Below, one piece after another: positions 53,079-63,807 of a stretch of 64,000 bases of DNA; position 1 is the first letter of the stretch; the number at the start of each line of letters is the position of its first letter. A program made the translations under genes and the position numbers. The notes beneath the pieces were generated by a model. That model made no database searches. It was not told the DNA's origin and saw nothing but the letters and a program-made list of their open reading frames with translations. Source of the DNA: Streptomyces monashensis (GTDB taxonomy: Bacteria > Actinomycetota > Actinomycetes > Streptomycetales > Streptomycetaceae); assembly GCF_001866665.1 (NCBI RefSeq), contig NZ_MLYO01000031.1, forward strand, positions 142,301-206,300. The letters run 5' to 3'.

Positions 53079-53928
53079 CGGGTGGCTGCGGGACGACGGC
53101 GGCAGTTCCCGCGTCCCTTCGGGGCGCTGCCAACGCCGCGTGGGTCCAGGTGGGCGCGGACGCCATCGGCTGAGCCGCGGCGGCCAGTGTCCGCCGGTCC
53201 GCGCAGGTGCCCGGCGCGATCAGCGGCCGTATCTCCACCTCGGCGACCAGATCGCGGGCGCGGGCCACCCGCCACAGGGAGGCGAGCAGGGTGTCCTCGC
53301 CGACGAACGCGGCCGCCGTGCCCGGGGCGCCGCCCTCCTGCCGGTAGCGCAGGCCGACCGGCTGCACGGGCACGCCCGCGTCGAGCGCGGCCTGGAACAC
53401 CGCCCGGCGGAAGTGCCCGTGGGCCCGCCCGCACCAGGTGCTGCCCTCGGGGAAGGCGGTCACGGCCGCGCCCGCGCGCAGCGCCCCGGCGATCCGCTCG
53501 ACCGTCGCGGGCAGGGCCCGCAGCCGGTCCCGCTCGATGAACAGCACGCCGCCGCGCGCCGCCAGCGCGCCCGCCACCGGCCACTGCCGTATCTCGGTCT
53601 TGGCGAGCATGCGGGCGGGGCGTACGACGGTCAGCAGCGGGATGTCCAGCCACGAGACGTGGTTGGCGACGAGCAGCAGTCCGCCGGCCGGGGCGGGGGT
53701 CCCGGTGAGGCGGACCCGGACTCCCGTGGCCCGCACCAGCCCCCGGCACCACCGCCTGACCCACTCGGCGGGGATCCTCCTGCCGAGCGGCGACAGGGCG
53801 ACTCCGGCCAGCAGCAGGACCAGGACGGCGGCCAGCCGCAGCACGGCCCGGGGTACGGCGACCGCGGTGCGGGCCGGCTCCACACACGCGCCCGGGGTGC
53901 AGGGCGCGGTCGGCAGCCAGATACTCAT
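53068..53928 (-). CDS. olsA: 1-acyl-glycerol-3-phosphate acyltransferase-like, probable lyso-ornithine lipid acyltransferase
   Basis: A 286-residue PlsC-type acyltransferase. A membrane helix (VLRLAAVLVLLLAGVALSPL) precedes the catalytic H90-x4-D95 in ANHVSWLDIPLL; FIERDR and AFPEGSTWCGRAHG are the substrate motifs. The gene directly upstream, overlapping by 1 bp, encodes an OlsB-like N-acyltransferase, so the pair should make ornithine lipids: OlsB acylates ornithine, OlsA adds the second chain. Role inferred from that pairing. Confidence 0.8.
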
Positions 53929-54698
53929 CAGGCCGGCACGAGGGAGAGGAAGTGCCGCAGATAGCGCGCGTTGACCCGGCGCATCGACAGCAGCACGTAC
54001 AGGTCGGCGACCCCGAAGTCCACATCGTGCGCGGGCTCGCCGCACACCCAGGCGCCGAGGCGGAGGTAGCCGCGCAGCAGGGCCGGGAGTTCGGTGTGGC
54101 CGGCGGGGGCCTCGGCGTTCGGGATCCAGGGCAGCAGCGGCCGTACCCGGAACTCCGCGGGGGCCAGGTGCTTGGCCCGCACACGCTCCCAGGTGGCGGT
54201 GGCGAGGGCACCGCCGTCGGCGAGCGGCACCGAGCAGCAGCCGGCGAGCCACTCGTGCCCGCGGTCGACCATGTAGCGGGCGATGCCGGCCCAGATCAGG
54301 CTGATGACGGCGCCGTCGCGGTGGTCGGGGTGCACGCAGGAGCGGCCGACCTCGACCAGCGAGGGCCGGATCGCGTCGAGCCCGCCCAGCGCGAACTCGC
54401 CCTCGGAGTAGAGCCGCCCGGCGACCGCGGCCCGCTCCGGGGGCAGCAGCCGGTAGGTGCCGACGACCTGGCCGGTCACGGTGTCGCGGACCAGCAGGTG
54501 GTCGCAGTAGGCGTCGAATGCGTCGATGTCGAGGCCCGGCTGCGGGGTGGCCAGCAGGGCGCCCATCTCCCCGGCGAAGACGTCGTGCCGCAGCCGCTGC
54601 GCGGCACGGACGTCGTCCTCGTCGCGGGCGAGGGTGACGGTGTAGCGGGTGGGTGCCGCGGGCTGCGGGGGACGGTCGAGGGTGGACACGCCGGTCAT
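53928..54698 (-). CDS. olsB: GNAT-type N-acyltransferase, probable ornithine-acyl[acyl carrier protein] N-acyltransferase
   Basis: A 256-residue hemolysin-like/OlsB family acyltransferase. RYTVTLARDEDDVRAAQRLRHDVFAGEMGA, DHLLVRDTVTGQVVGTYRLLPPE and VEVGRSCVHPDHRDGAVISLIWAGIARYM follow the family. It transfers a 3-hydroxyacyl group to the alpha-amino group of ornithine. Start ATG 54698; stop shares its base with the next ATG (ATGA). Downstream olsA completes the ornithine-lipid route. Phosphate limitation usually induces it; no Pho box is obvious in the 238 bp upstream. Confidence 0.82.
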   Translation of the reverse strand: MTGVSTLDRPPQPAAPTRYTVTLARDEDDVRAAQRLRHDVFAGEMGALLATPQPGLDIDAFDAYCDHLLVRDTVTGQVVGTYRLLPPERAAVAGRLYSEGEFALGGLDAIRPSLVEVGRSCVHPDHRDGAVISLIWAGIARYMVDRGHEWLAGCCSVPLADGGALATATWERVRAKHLAPAEFRVRPLLPWIPNAEAPAGHTELPALLRGYLRLGAWVCGEPAHDVDFGVADLYVLLSMRRVNARYLRHFLSLVPA

Positions 54699-54865
54699 GG
54701 CTCACTCCTGGTCACGGGCCGGTTCGGCGACGGGGACGGCGGGCTGTGTGCGTACGGCCCGTCGCTCCTGTTCTTCCGATGCCGGTTGGCGTGCGCGTGA
54801 CCGGGGCCAGGAGAACGGATGTGGGAATGTTGAACGCCGGTCGCCCGCGATCAAGGAAAACCAGA

Positions 54866-54898
54866 CGGGGCCGGGGATGAGCACCACTCCCGGCCCCG
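54866..54898 (-). terminator. Intrinsic terminator of sdhCAB operon
   Basis: CGGGGCCGGG (54866-54875) pairs perfectly with CCCGGCCCCG (54889-54898), loop 13 bases. Read on the minus strand it lies 38 bases after the sdhB stop and is followed by TCTGGTTTTCC, a partial T-run. The rest of the 238-bp gap to olsB holds nothing else I can support. Confidence 0.75.
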
Positions 54899-54936
54899 CC
54901 CGTCCGCCCCTGTCGGCGAACGTCTCCGCGGTGGCG

Positions 54937-55682
54937 CTACCGCTTGGCCACCCTGCGGGCGGCCCGCAGCCACTCCTTGTTCATGCCCGTGATCGACACC
55001 AGCGGAATGCCCTTCGGGCAGGCGGTGGCGCACTCACCGGTCAGCGTGCAGCCGCCGAAGCCCTCGGCGTCCATCTGCGCCACCATGTCCAGCACCCGGG
55101 TCTCCCGCTCGGGCGCGCCCTGGGGCAGCACATTGAGGTGGTTGACCTTGGCGGAGGTGAACAGCATCGCCGCGCCGTTGGGGCACGCGGCCACGCAGGC
55201 TCCGCAGCCGATGCACTCGGCATGCTCGAAGGCGAAGTCGGCGTCGGCCTTCGGCACCGGCGTGGCGTGCGCCTCCGGCGCGGAGCCGGTGGGCGCGGTG
55301 ACGTAGCCGCCGGCCTGGATGATCCGGTCGAACGCGGACCGGTCGACGACGAGGTCCTTGATCACCGGGAACGCGGCGGCGCGCCACGGCTCGATGTCGA
55401 TCGTGTCGCCGTCCCGGAAGGACCGCATGTGCAGCTGGCAGGTGGTGGTGCGCTCGGGGCCGTGCGCATCGCCGTTGATCACGAGGGAACAGGCGCCGCA
55501 GATACCCTCGCGGCAGTCGTGGTCGAAGGCGACCGGGTCCTCGCCGGACAGGATGAGCTGTTCGTTGAGGACGTCCAGCATCTCCAGGAAGGACATGTCG
55601 GACGAGATGCCGTCCACGTCGTACGTGGACATCGCTCCGGGGGCGTCGGCGTTGCGCTGCCGCCAGACGCGCAGGGTGAGCT

Positions 55683-55686
<4 letters not shown>
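54937..55686 (-). CDS. sdhB: Succinate dehydrogenase / fumarate reductase iron-sulfur subunit
   Basis: A 249-residue SdhB/FrdB subunit. Plant-type ferredoxin motif CREGICGACSLVINGD, then cluster motifs CIGCGACVAACPNGA and CTLTGECATACPKGI, give [2Fe-2S], [4Fe-4S] and [3Fe-4S] sites. It passes electrons from the flavoprotein to quinone at the membrane. The ATG overlaps the sdhA stop by 4 bp. This is the last gene of sdhCAB. Confidence 0.93.
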
Positions 55687-57632
<1,946 letters not shown>

Positions 57633-57633
57633 G

Positions 57634-58341
57634 TCAGCTCACCACTCCGGTCATGACGCCCACGGGTACGGCGATGAAACCGGCTGTGAGCAGCAGCGCG
57701 AGGACGTTCGCGAGGGTCTTCAGGGCGCGGTCGCGGGTGCGGCTGCCGACGCCGAGGGTCTGCGCGGCGCTCCAGAAGCCGTGCCGGACGTGCAGGCCGA
57801 GCGCGAGCATCGCGACGATGTAGATGACGTTGCTGTACCAGTGCGAGAAGTCGCCGACGACGTTCTGGTACGGGTGGCCGTGCTCGAAACGGCCCGGGTG
57901 CACGGTGCCGGTGGTCAGGTCCAGGACGTGCCAGACGACGAACAGGCCGAGGATGATCCCGCCCCAGCGCATCGTGCGGGTGGCGTAGCTCGCCCGGGGC
58001 TTGGCGTGCACGTACGCGCTGGGCCGTGCCTTGATGTCCCGGCGGCTGAGCTGGTACGCGGACGTGGCGTGGGCGGCCACGGCGACGACCAGCACGATCC
58101 GGATGAGCCAGAGCGTCCACTCGTAGTGCATGAACGGCTCGCCGATGGTGCGCAGCCAGTGGGCGTAGTGGTTGAACTCGCCCGCGCCGAAGTAGATCTT
58201 CAGGTTCCCGATCATGTGGACGACCAGGTACGCCAGCATGATCAGGCCGCTGACGGCCATCACCGTCTTCTTGCCGACGGAGGAGTCCCACATCGTGCGC
58301 GCCATGGACGGCCGTCGGTCCGTCCGCGTTGCCAGTGCCAT
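57634..58341 (-). CDS. sdhC: Succinate dehydrogenase cytochrome b subunit (b558 family)
   Basis: A 235-residue membrane anchor with five hydrophobic helices. Histidines in AYLVVHMIGNLK, ATSAYQ-adjacent helix, VVWHVLDL and LGLHVRHGFWSA are the likely ligands of two haems b. One five-helix subunit replaces separate SdhC and SdhD, so no sdhD is expected. ATG 58341 is the first in-frame start with a hydrophilic N-terminus before helix 1. A LysR regulator gene is divergent. Confidence 0.9.
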   Translation of the reverse strand: MALATRTDRRPSMARTMWDSSVGKKTVMAVSGLIMLAYLVVHMIGNLKIYFGAGEFNHYAHWLRTIGEPFMHYEWTLWLIRIVLVVAVAAHATSAYQLSRRDIKARPSAYVHAKPRASYATRTMRWGGIILGLFVVWHVLDLTTGTVHPGRFEHGHPYQNVVGDFSHWYSNVIYIVAMLALGLHVRHGFWSAAQTLGVGSRTRDRALKTLANVLALLLTAGFIAVPVGVMTGVVS

Positions 58342-58399
58342 GGCACAGCACGCTAGGGCCGAAGGGCCCGATCGGTCCAAGACATGATGCGGTTCGTTT

Positions 58400-58418
58400 C
58401 CATAGGCTGAGGCTATGG
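58400..58418. promoter_or_regulatory. Inverted repeat CCATAG-N7-CTATGG, candidate LysR box
   Basis: The outer arms are perfect over 6 bp, and the T-N11-A core expected of LysR sites is present (ATAG-N7-CTAT). It lies 7 bp before the LysR ATG and about 60 bp upstream of sdhC, so binding could repress the regulator and activate sdhCAB. Confidence 0.62.
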
Positions 58419-58425
58419 TGTGGGG

Positions 58426-59310
58426 ATGCAGCTCCAGCAGCTCCAGTACTTCGTCGCCGTCGCCGAGACCCGGCACTTCACCCGGGCCGCCGAGCTGGTC
58501 CACGTCGCCCAGCCGTCGCTGTCGCAGCAGATCAGGGCGCTGGAGCGGGAGCTGGGCGCGGACCTGTTCCTGCGCGCCCGGGGCAACATCACGCTCACCG
58601 ACGCGGGCGAGGCGCTGCTGCCGCTCGCCCGGCGGATCCTGGCCGACGCGGACACGGCCCGCCACGAGGTGCAGGAGCTGGTGCAGCTGCGCCGGGGCCG
58701 GGTACGCCTCGGCGCCACCCCGAGCCTGTGCACGGGCCTGCTGCCGGACGTGCTGCGCGCCTTCCACGACCGTTATCCCGGCATCCGGCTGCTCGTCGAG
58801 GAGAGCGGCTCGCACGACCTGGTACGGGAGCTGGCGCGCGGCGCCCTCGACCTCGCGCTGGTCGTGCTGCCGCTGCCCGCGCCGGCGCCCGCGCTGACGA
58901 CGGTGGAGCTGCTGCGGGAGGAGTTGGTCGTGGTGTCCTCACCCGAGGCACCGGCACCCGGCCGGGGCGGGCGGACCGTGCGCATCGCCGATCTGGAGGG
59001 TGAGCGCCTGGTGATGTTCCGGCACGGCTACGACCTGCGCGAACTGACGGTCGCGGCGTGCCGCGCGGAAGGGTTCGAGCCCGAGTTCGCCGTTGAAGGG
59101 GGTGAGATGGACGCGGTGCTGGGGTTCGTGCGGGCAGGGCTGGGCGCGGCGGTGGTGCCGCGCATGGTGGCGTCCAGGTCGGGGCGCAGCCTTCGGGTGA
59201 CTGCGCTGGCGCGCCCCGGACTGCATCGTACGATCGCGCTCGCGCACCGCAGTGACGTGGCGCCGCCGCGGGCTGCACGGGAGTTGCAGCGGATGCTGCT
59301 GGAGCGGTAG
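58426..59310 (+). CDS. LysR family transcriptional regulator, divergent from sdhCAB
   Basis: A 294-residue LysR regulator. The winged helix is QLQQLQYFVAVAETRHFTRAAELVHVAQPSLSQQIRALERELGADLF. The effector domain begins at GRVRLGATPSLCTGLLPDVLRAFHDRYPGIRLLV. The ATG at 58426 is chosen over a GTG 6 bp upstream. Its position makes it the likely regulator of the succinate dehydrogenase operon. Confidence 0.88.
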   Translation: MQLQQLQYFVAVAETRHFTRAAELVHVAQPSLSQQIRALERELGADLFLRARGNITLTDAGEALLPLARRILADADTARHEVQELVQLRRGRVRLGATPSLCTGLLPDVLRAFHDRYPGIRLLVEESGSHDLVRELARGALDLALVVLPLPAPAPALTTVELLREELVVVSSPEAPAPGRGGRTVRIADLEGERLVMFRHGYDLRELTVAACRAEGFEPEFAVEGGEMDAVLGFVRAGLGAAVVPRMVASRSGRSLRVTALARPGLHRTIALAHRSDVAPPRAARELQRMLLER

Positions 59311-59324
59311 CTCCCGCCCGCGGC

Positions 59325-61478
59325 TCAGCCCGTCGCGTCCATCAGCGCCAGGTCGTGCAGCCGCTCCGGCGGGCCCGGGCGGGCGTAGTACCAGCCCTGG
59401 GCCGTGTCGCAGCCCAGAACGCGCAACTGCTCGGCCTGGGCGCCGGTTTCGACGCCCTCCACGGTGACCGCGAGGTCGAGGCTGTGGGCGAGGGTGACGA
59501 TGCCCTCCACGATCTTGAGGTCGACCGGGTCGGCGGGGAACCGCTGCATGCCCTGGGTGAAGGAGCGGTCCAGTTTGAGGACGTTCACCGGCAGGCGGCG
59601 CAGGTTGGCGAGGTTGGAGTACCCGGTGCCGAAGTCGTCCAGGGCGATGTCGACGCCCATCTCGGCCAGCCGGCGCAGGGGTTTGAGGAGATCGTCGTCG
59701 GCGCCGATGAGGGCGGACTCGGTGACCTCCAGGCACAGCGCGTCCGGGGCGACGCCCGCCCGTTCGAGGATCTCGACCGTGTCCTGGACGAGCCCCGGAT
59801 GACTGAGCTGGCAGGGCGAGAGGTTGACGTTGATGCGCAGCGGCCCGGCGGCGGTCTCCTCGCCGTACCGTTCCCGCCAGGCGCGGGCCTGGCGGATGGA
59901 CTCCTCCAGCACCCAGCGGCCGAGCGGCACGATCAAACCGGTGTGCTCGGCGAGCGGGATGAAGCGGTCCGGGCCGAGCACGCCGTGCTGCGGGTGCAGC
60001 CAGCGCACCAGGGCCTCGGCGCCGCGCACGCTGCCGTCGCCGAGGTGGACCAGCGGCTGGTACTCGATGAAGAACTCGCCGCGCTCCAGGGCCGTGGGCA
60101 GGGCCGTGGTGAGTCCGTGGCGGGTGATCGCGCGGGCGTCGGCCTCCGGGTCGGCCAGTTCGGAGCGGTTGCCGCCCGCCGACTTCGCCCGGTACATGGT
60201 GATGTCGGCGCTGCGCAGGACCTCCGCCGCCGTGCGCTCGCCGGCCGGGCCCTCGACGATGCCCAGGCTGCCGCGCACCATCAGGTCCCGGCCGTCGATG
60301 CTGATCGGGGTGATCAGGGCGGTCATGATGCGCTCGGCGAGCTCGTCCACCGTGCGCTCGGTGCCGGGGCCGGTGGTCAGGGCCACGAACTCGTCGCCGC
60401 CGAGCCGGGCGACCATCTCGCCGGGCGCGGTCGCGCAGGACTGCAGCCGGTCGGCGACCTCCACCAGCAGCCGGTCGCCGGCCGCGTGCCCGAGGCTGTC
60501 GTTGATGGTCTTGAAGCCGTCCAGGTCGAGATAGCACAGGCCGAAGCGCTGGCCCTCGCCGGCCGCCAGGACCTTCTCCAGCCGCTCGAAGAACAGGGTG
60601 CGGTTGGGCAGGCCGGTCAGCGCGTCGTGCGTCGCCTCGTAGCGCAGACGGAGGTTGAGCAGACGGCGCTCGGTGGTGTCCTCCATGAGGGCGAGCTGGT
60701 ACTGCGGGTCGCCGTCGGCGTCCCGCAGCAGGGAGACCGTCAGGTTGGTCCACAGGACGGTGCCGTCGGGGCGGTTGAACGCCTTCTCCATGTGGTAGTG
60801 CTCGCGCTCGCCGCGCACCAGTTCCTCGTACAGCTTCCAGGTCTGCGGGGCGTCCTCGGGGTGCACCCAGTCCTGCACCCGGCGGTCGCGCAGGTTCTGC
60901 GAGGACAGCCCGAACATGCGCAGCAGCGCCCCGTTGACCTGCAGGACATGGCCGTCGAGGTCGGCGATGCCGATCCCTATGGCGGCGCCCTCGAAGACCG
61001 CGCGGAAGCGGGCCTCGCTCGCGTGCAGCGCCTGGGCGACCACGCCCTGGGCCCTGAGCGCGGCCTGGGCGATGGACTCCTGCTCGGCGAGGGTGCGCTC
61101 GCGCAGCGCCTGCGCGTACCCGGCGGCCAGCGCGTGCTGCAGCCGCGAGGAGCGCAGCCGGGGTGCGTCCTGCGGGGCCTCGGGGTCCTCCTCGCCGCAG
61201 TACAACACCAGATAGGCGTCGACGCAGTCCAGGGTGCGGGTGAGCGCCTCGGGGTCGGTGCAGTGCGCGTCCACCAGGGCCGCGCCCACGGCCTTCGCGC
61301 CCTCGGCGTCGAAGCTGTGCGCCCGCAGCAGCCCGCTCAACCGGCGTGCGAGCGGAAGCAGTTCTTCCTCGAACTCGGCGCGGGTCAGCGAGGTGGAGGT
61401 CACGGGGTAGACGGCCCGGCTCCAGATCGTCGCGAACCGGCGCAGTCTGCCCTCCGGCCCGTCCGGCTCCGCGCTCAC
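59325..61478 (-). CDS. rmdA: PAS-GGDEF-EAL cyclic di-GMP enzyme, RmdA-like
   Basis: A 717-residue cytoplasmic protein. An uncharacterised N-terminal helical region (to about 150) is followed by a PAS/PAC domain (RFRAVFEGAAIGIGIADLDG to LALMEDTTERR), a GGDEF domain with intact RLGGDEFVAL, and an EAL domain with RGAEALVRWLHP, NLSPCQLSHPGL and ALDDFGTGYSNL. Both synthase and phosphodiesterase motifs are kept. Domain order and neighbours (DUF574, SCO0930-like lipoprotein) match RmdA of S. coelicolor, which affects development. GTG start overlaps the upstream methyltransferase stop. Confidence 0.88.
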   Translation of the reverse strand: MSAEPDGPEGRLRRFATIWSRAVYPVTSTSLTRAEFEEELLPLARRLSGLLRAHSFDAEGAKAVGAALVDAHCTDPEALTRTLDCVDAYLVLYCGEEDPEAPQDAPRLRSSRLQHALAAGYAQALRERTLAEQESIAQAALRAQGVVAQALHASEARFRAVFEGAAIGIGIADLDGHVLQVNGALLRMFGLSSQNLRDRRVQDWVHPEDAPQTWKLYEELVRGEREHYHMEKAFNRPDGTVLWTNLTVSLLRDADGDPQYQLALMEDTTERRLLNLRLRYEATHDALTGLPNRTLFFERLEKVLAAGEGQRFGLCYLDLDGFKTINDSLGHAAGDRLLVEVADRLQSCATAPGEMVARLGGDEFVALTTGPGTERTVDELAERIMTALITPISIDGRDLMVRGSLGIVEGPAGERTAAEVLRSADITMYRAKSAGGNRSELADPEADARAITRHGLTTALPTALERGEFFIEYQPLVHLGDGSVRGAEALVRWLHPQHGVLGPDRFIPLAEHTGLIVPLGRWVLEESIRQARAWRERYGEETAAGPLRINVNLSPCQLSHPGLVQDTVEILERAGVAPDALCLEVTESALIGADDDLLKPLRRLAEMGVDIALDDFGTGYSNLANLRRLPVNVLKLDRSFTQGMQRFPADPVDLKIVEGIVTLAHSLDLAVTVEGVETGAQAEQLRVLGCDTAQGWYYARPGPPERLHDLALMDATG

Positions 61479-62287
61479 GCGGTGCGCCCCACGCCGGCGA
61501 ATCCGGAGAAGGCGAACGGATCCTCGTCCTCCGGCGCCGAGTCCGGGCGCCAGTGCGGCATCTGCACCAGTCCGGGTTCCACCATGTCGTACCCCTCGAA
61601 GAACCGCGCGATCTCGTCGCGCGAGCGCATGATGAGCGGATTGCGAATGTCCTTGTATACGTCCACCGCGCCCTCCGCCCGCTCGACGGGCAGCGGGATT
61701 CCCTCGTACGAGGCATGGGTCAGGATCAGCAGGCTGCCGGGCGCGAGCGCGTCGCGCAGTTCGGCCACCGCACCGTAGGGGTCGTCCGCGTCTTCCACGA
61801 AGTGCAGTATGGCAACGAGCAACAGGGCGACCGGCCGGTTCAGGTCGATCAGGCGCTCCACCTGGGGGCTCGCGAGGATCTCCGCCGGCCCCAGCAGGTC
61901 CGCCGCGACGACGTCCGCGTCCGCGTCGCCCGCGAGCACCGCCTGGCTGTGCGCGACGGCGACCGGGTCGTGGTCGACGTAGACCACGCGCGCGCCCGGC
62001 GCGGCCGCCCGGGCCACCTCGTGGACGTTCCCGAACGTCGGGATGCCCGAGCCGATGTCGAGGAACTGGGTGACGCCCTCCCGAGCCGCGAAGCGCACCG
62101 CCCGCCGCATGAACGCCCGGTTGGCCTGCATCACCTTCGGCAGGCCCGGCATGAACTCCATGGCCTTGCGCGCCGCGTTCCGGTCGACCTCGAAATTGTG
62201 CGAACCGCCCAGGTAGAAGTCGTAGATCCGCGAGACGCTCGGCACCGAGATGTCGATGCTCCGCGGGGCCCAGGCGGGGCGCTCCAT
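61475..62287 (-). CDS. DUF574 SAM-dependent methyltransferase
   Basis: A 270-residue DUF574 protein abundant in Streptomyces. SVSRIYDFYLGGSHNFEVDRNAARK is the family start, FLDIGSGIPTFGNVHEVAR the SAM-binding loop, and ARVVYVDHDPVAVAHSQAVL follows. The substrate is unknown; such genes are often developmentally expressed. ATG 62287 follows GGAGAG; its stop overlaps the rmdA GTG by 4 bp, so the two products are made together. Confidence 0.88.
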   Translation of the reverse strand: MERPAWAPRSIDISVPSVSRIYDFYLGGSHNFEVDRNAARKAMEFMPGLPKVMQANRAFMRRAVRFAAREGVTQFLDIGSGIPTFGNVHEVARAAAPGARVVYVDHDPVAVAHSQAVLAGDADADVVAADLLGPAEILASPQVERLIDLNRPVALLLVAILHFVEDADDPYGAVAELRDALAPGSLLILTHASYEGIPLPVERAEGAVDVYKDIRNPLIMRSRDEIARFFEGYDMVEPGLVQMPHWRPDSAPEDEDPFAFSGFAGVGRTA

Positions 62288-62478
62288 GTATCTCTCCAAG
62301 GCGTCGACGACAGGGGTGGGCGATCCGGTGTTCGAGCTGAGGCTACTGATCGCCCGCCGAAGGAGCGACCCGAACCGGAAATTGACCATCCGTTCCCGGT
62401 CACTGCCTGCGGCATGTGCCGGTACGACCCCGCTGCGTGACGGCTGTTCGAGTCGGGACGCCTCCCGCACAGCACAAC

Positions 62479-62516
62479 GGTCCGCCCCCTCCGTGCGGTT
62501 GCGGAGGGGGCGGACC
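62479..62516 (-). terminator. Very strong hairpin terminator after the lipoprotein gene
   Basis: GGTCCGCCCCCTCCG (62479-62493) pairs perfectly over 15 bp with CGGAGGGGGCGGACC (62502-62516), loop 8 bases. It lies 48 bp past the lipoprotein stop, in the direction of its transcription. The remaining 277-bp gap holds the promoter of the methyltransferase-rmdA unit. Confidence 0.9.
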
Positions 62517-62564
62517 ACGGTGGCGCTCCGGGCCGGGCGGGTTGATCGACCCTGGGGAGGTGAT

Positions 62565-63527
62565 CTACTTGCCCGGGGCGCCGACCGGCTTTCCGTCGGG
62601 CGAGACGGCGTACCACGTGCCGCCCACGCCCTCACCATTGGTGTCACCAGGGGCCTTGTCCCCGGAGAAGGTGTAGATGGGCCAGCAGTTGACGGTCATC
62701 TGCCGCGTACCGTCGGGACGGGTGAAGCCCATCAGGCCCTTCTTCTTGACGCCCTGCGTGTCGTCGGCCTTGACCGGGGCGACGGCCGGCCACTTCTGGA
62801 GGCAGGCACCGGCGCAGTTCGAGATGACCTTGGGCCAGGCCTTGTCCTTCAGGAAGCGGTAGACGGTCCTGCCGTTCTTGTCGACGATGATGTCACCGAG
62901 CTTGGGGTCCTTGCGGACGGACAGGCCCGGCAGGGAGGCCAGCGAGGCCTTCTTGCCGTCGGGGGCCAGCGCGAACCACTTGCCGCCCACGCCCTGGCCG
63001 TTGACGTCACCGCCGTTGACGTCCTTGACGTAGCGGTACGCCGGCCAGCCGCCGATGGTGAGCTGCTTGGTGCCGTCGGCGCGGGTGACCGAACCGAGCA
63101 GCGCCTTGTCGACGCCGGCGCCGGCGCTGGCGTCGCCGGCGGGCACCGGCGGCCAGGTGGTGGCGCAGTCGCCGGCGCAGTTGGACTTGGGCGGGTTGGC
63201 CGTGTCCTTGTCGAACCGGTAGAGGGTGAGGCCGGAGCCGTCGGTCAGCACGTTGCCGAGGTCGGGGTTGGCGGCCACGGTGAGCTTGCCCGCCGGGGCG
63301 GCCGAGGTCGGGGAGGCGGAGCTCTGGTTGCCGTCGGCGCCGTAGCCGTTGGCAGCCCCCGTACCGACACCGGCGCCCGTGGTCGGGCTGCCGGCGGGCG
63401 CGGTGGCCCCGACGTTCTGGGCCGCGGAGGCCGGGGTGGTGCTGTTGTCCTGACCGCACGCCGTCGTCAGCGCCAGCACCGAGACGGCTGTCGCCGCCAG
63501 TGAGACGGTCCGCCAGGAGGTCTTCAT
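62565..63527 (-). CDS. SCO0930-family lipoprotein with secreted repeats (Lipoprotein_15)
   Basis: A 320-residue lipoprotein. The signal MKTSWRTVSLAATAVSVLALTTAC ends in C24. A Ser/Thr/Gly linker leads to repeats DGSGLTLYRFDKDTANPPKS with CAGDCATTWPPV and DKNGRTVYRFLKDKAWPKVI with CAGACLQKWPAV, each with a C-x3-C pair. The Gly-rich VNGQGVGGKWFALAPDG is also repeated near the end (TNGEGVGGTWYAVSPDG). The cysteines may form disulfides or bind a cofactor. Function unknown; probably an electron or envelope protein. Confidence 0.9.
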   Translation of the reverse strand: MKTSWRTVSLAATAVSVLALTTACGQDNSTTPASAAQNVGATAPAGSPTTGAGVGTGAANGYGADGNQSSASPTSAAPAGKLTVAANPDLGNVLTDGSGLTLYRFDKDTANPPKSNCAGDCATTWPPVPAGDASAGAGVDKALLGSVTRADGTKQLTIGGWPAYRYVKDVNGGDVNGQGVGGKWFALAPDGKKASLASLPGLSVRKDPKLGDIIVDKNGRTVYRFLKDKAWPKVISNCAGACLQKWPAVAPVKADDTQGVKKKGLMGFTRPDGTRQMTVNCWPIYTFSGDKAPGDTNGEGVGGTWYAVSPDGKPVGAPGK

Positions 63528-63807
63528 CGTCAACTCCCCATTTTCGCCTGGATGTTGCAGCGCCCTGACGCGCCGCCGCACGGCCATGGGTACGCACCAG
63601 AGGGGCCGGGGTGTTCAACGGTGCCGGGAATTTCTTTCCGGCACCTGTGCACCACCGGCGCGCACCGGCGCACGTTTCACGCCAACCGCGCACTTCGGTG
63701 CGTCAAACCATTGATCATGAGATGTCCTTCCTTCGGGCCAATCCCGGGGCACTACGGCGTACTTCCGGATTTCGCCCCCCATGATCGTCGTCGTGCATGG
63801 ACCCGAA

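Noticed and set aside
59355..61778. 807-codon plus-strand frame opposite rmdA
   Set aside because: Only mirrors the GGDEF/EAL gene; composition is Ala/Gly/Val/Arg-rich.
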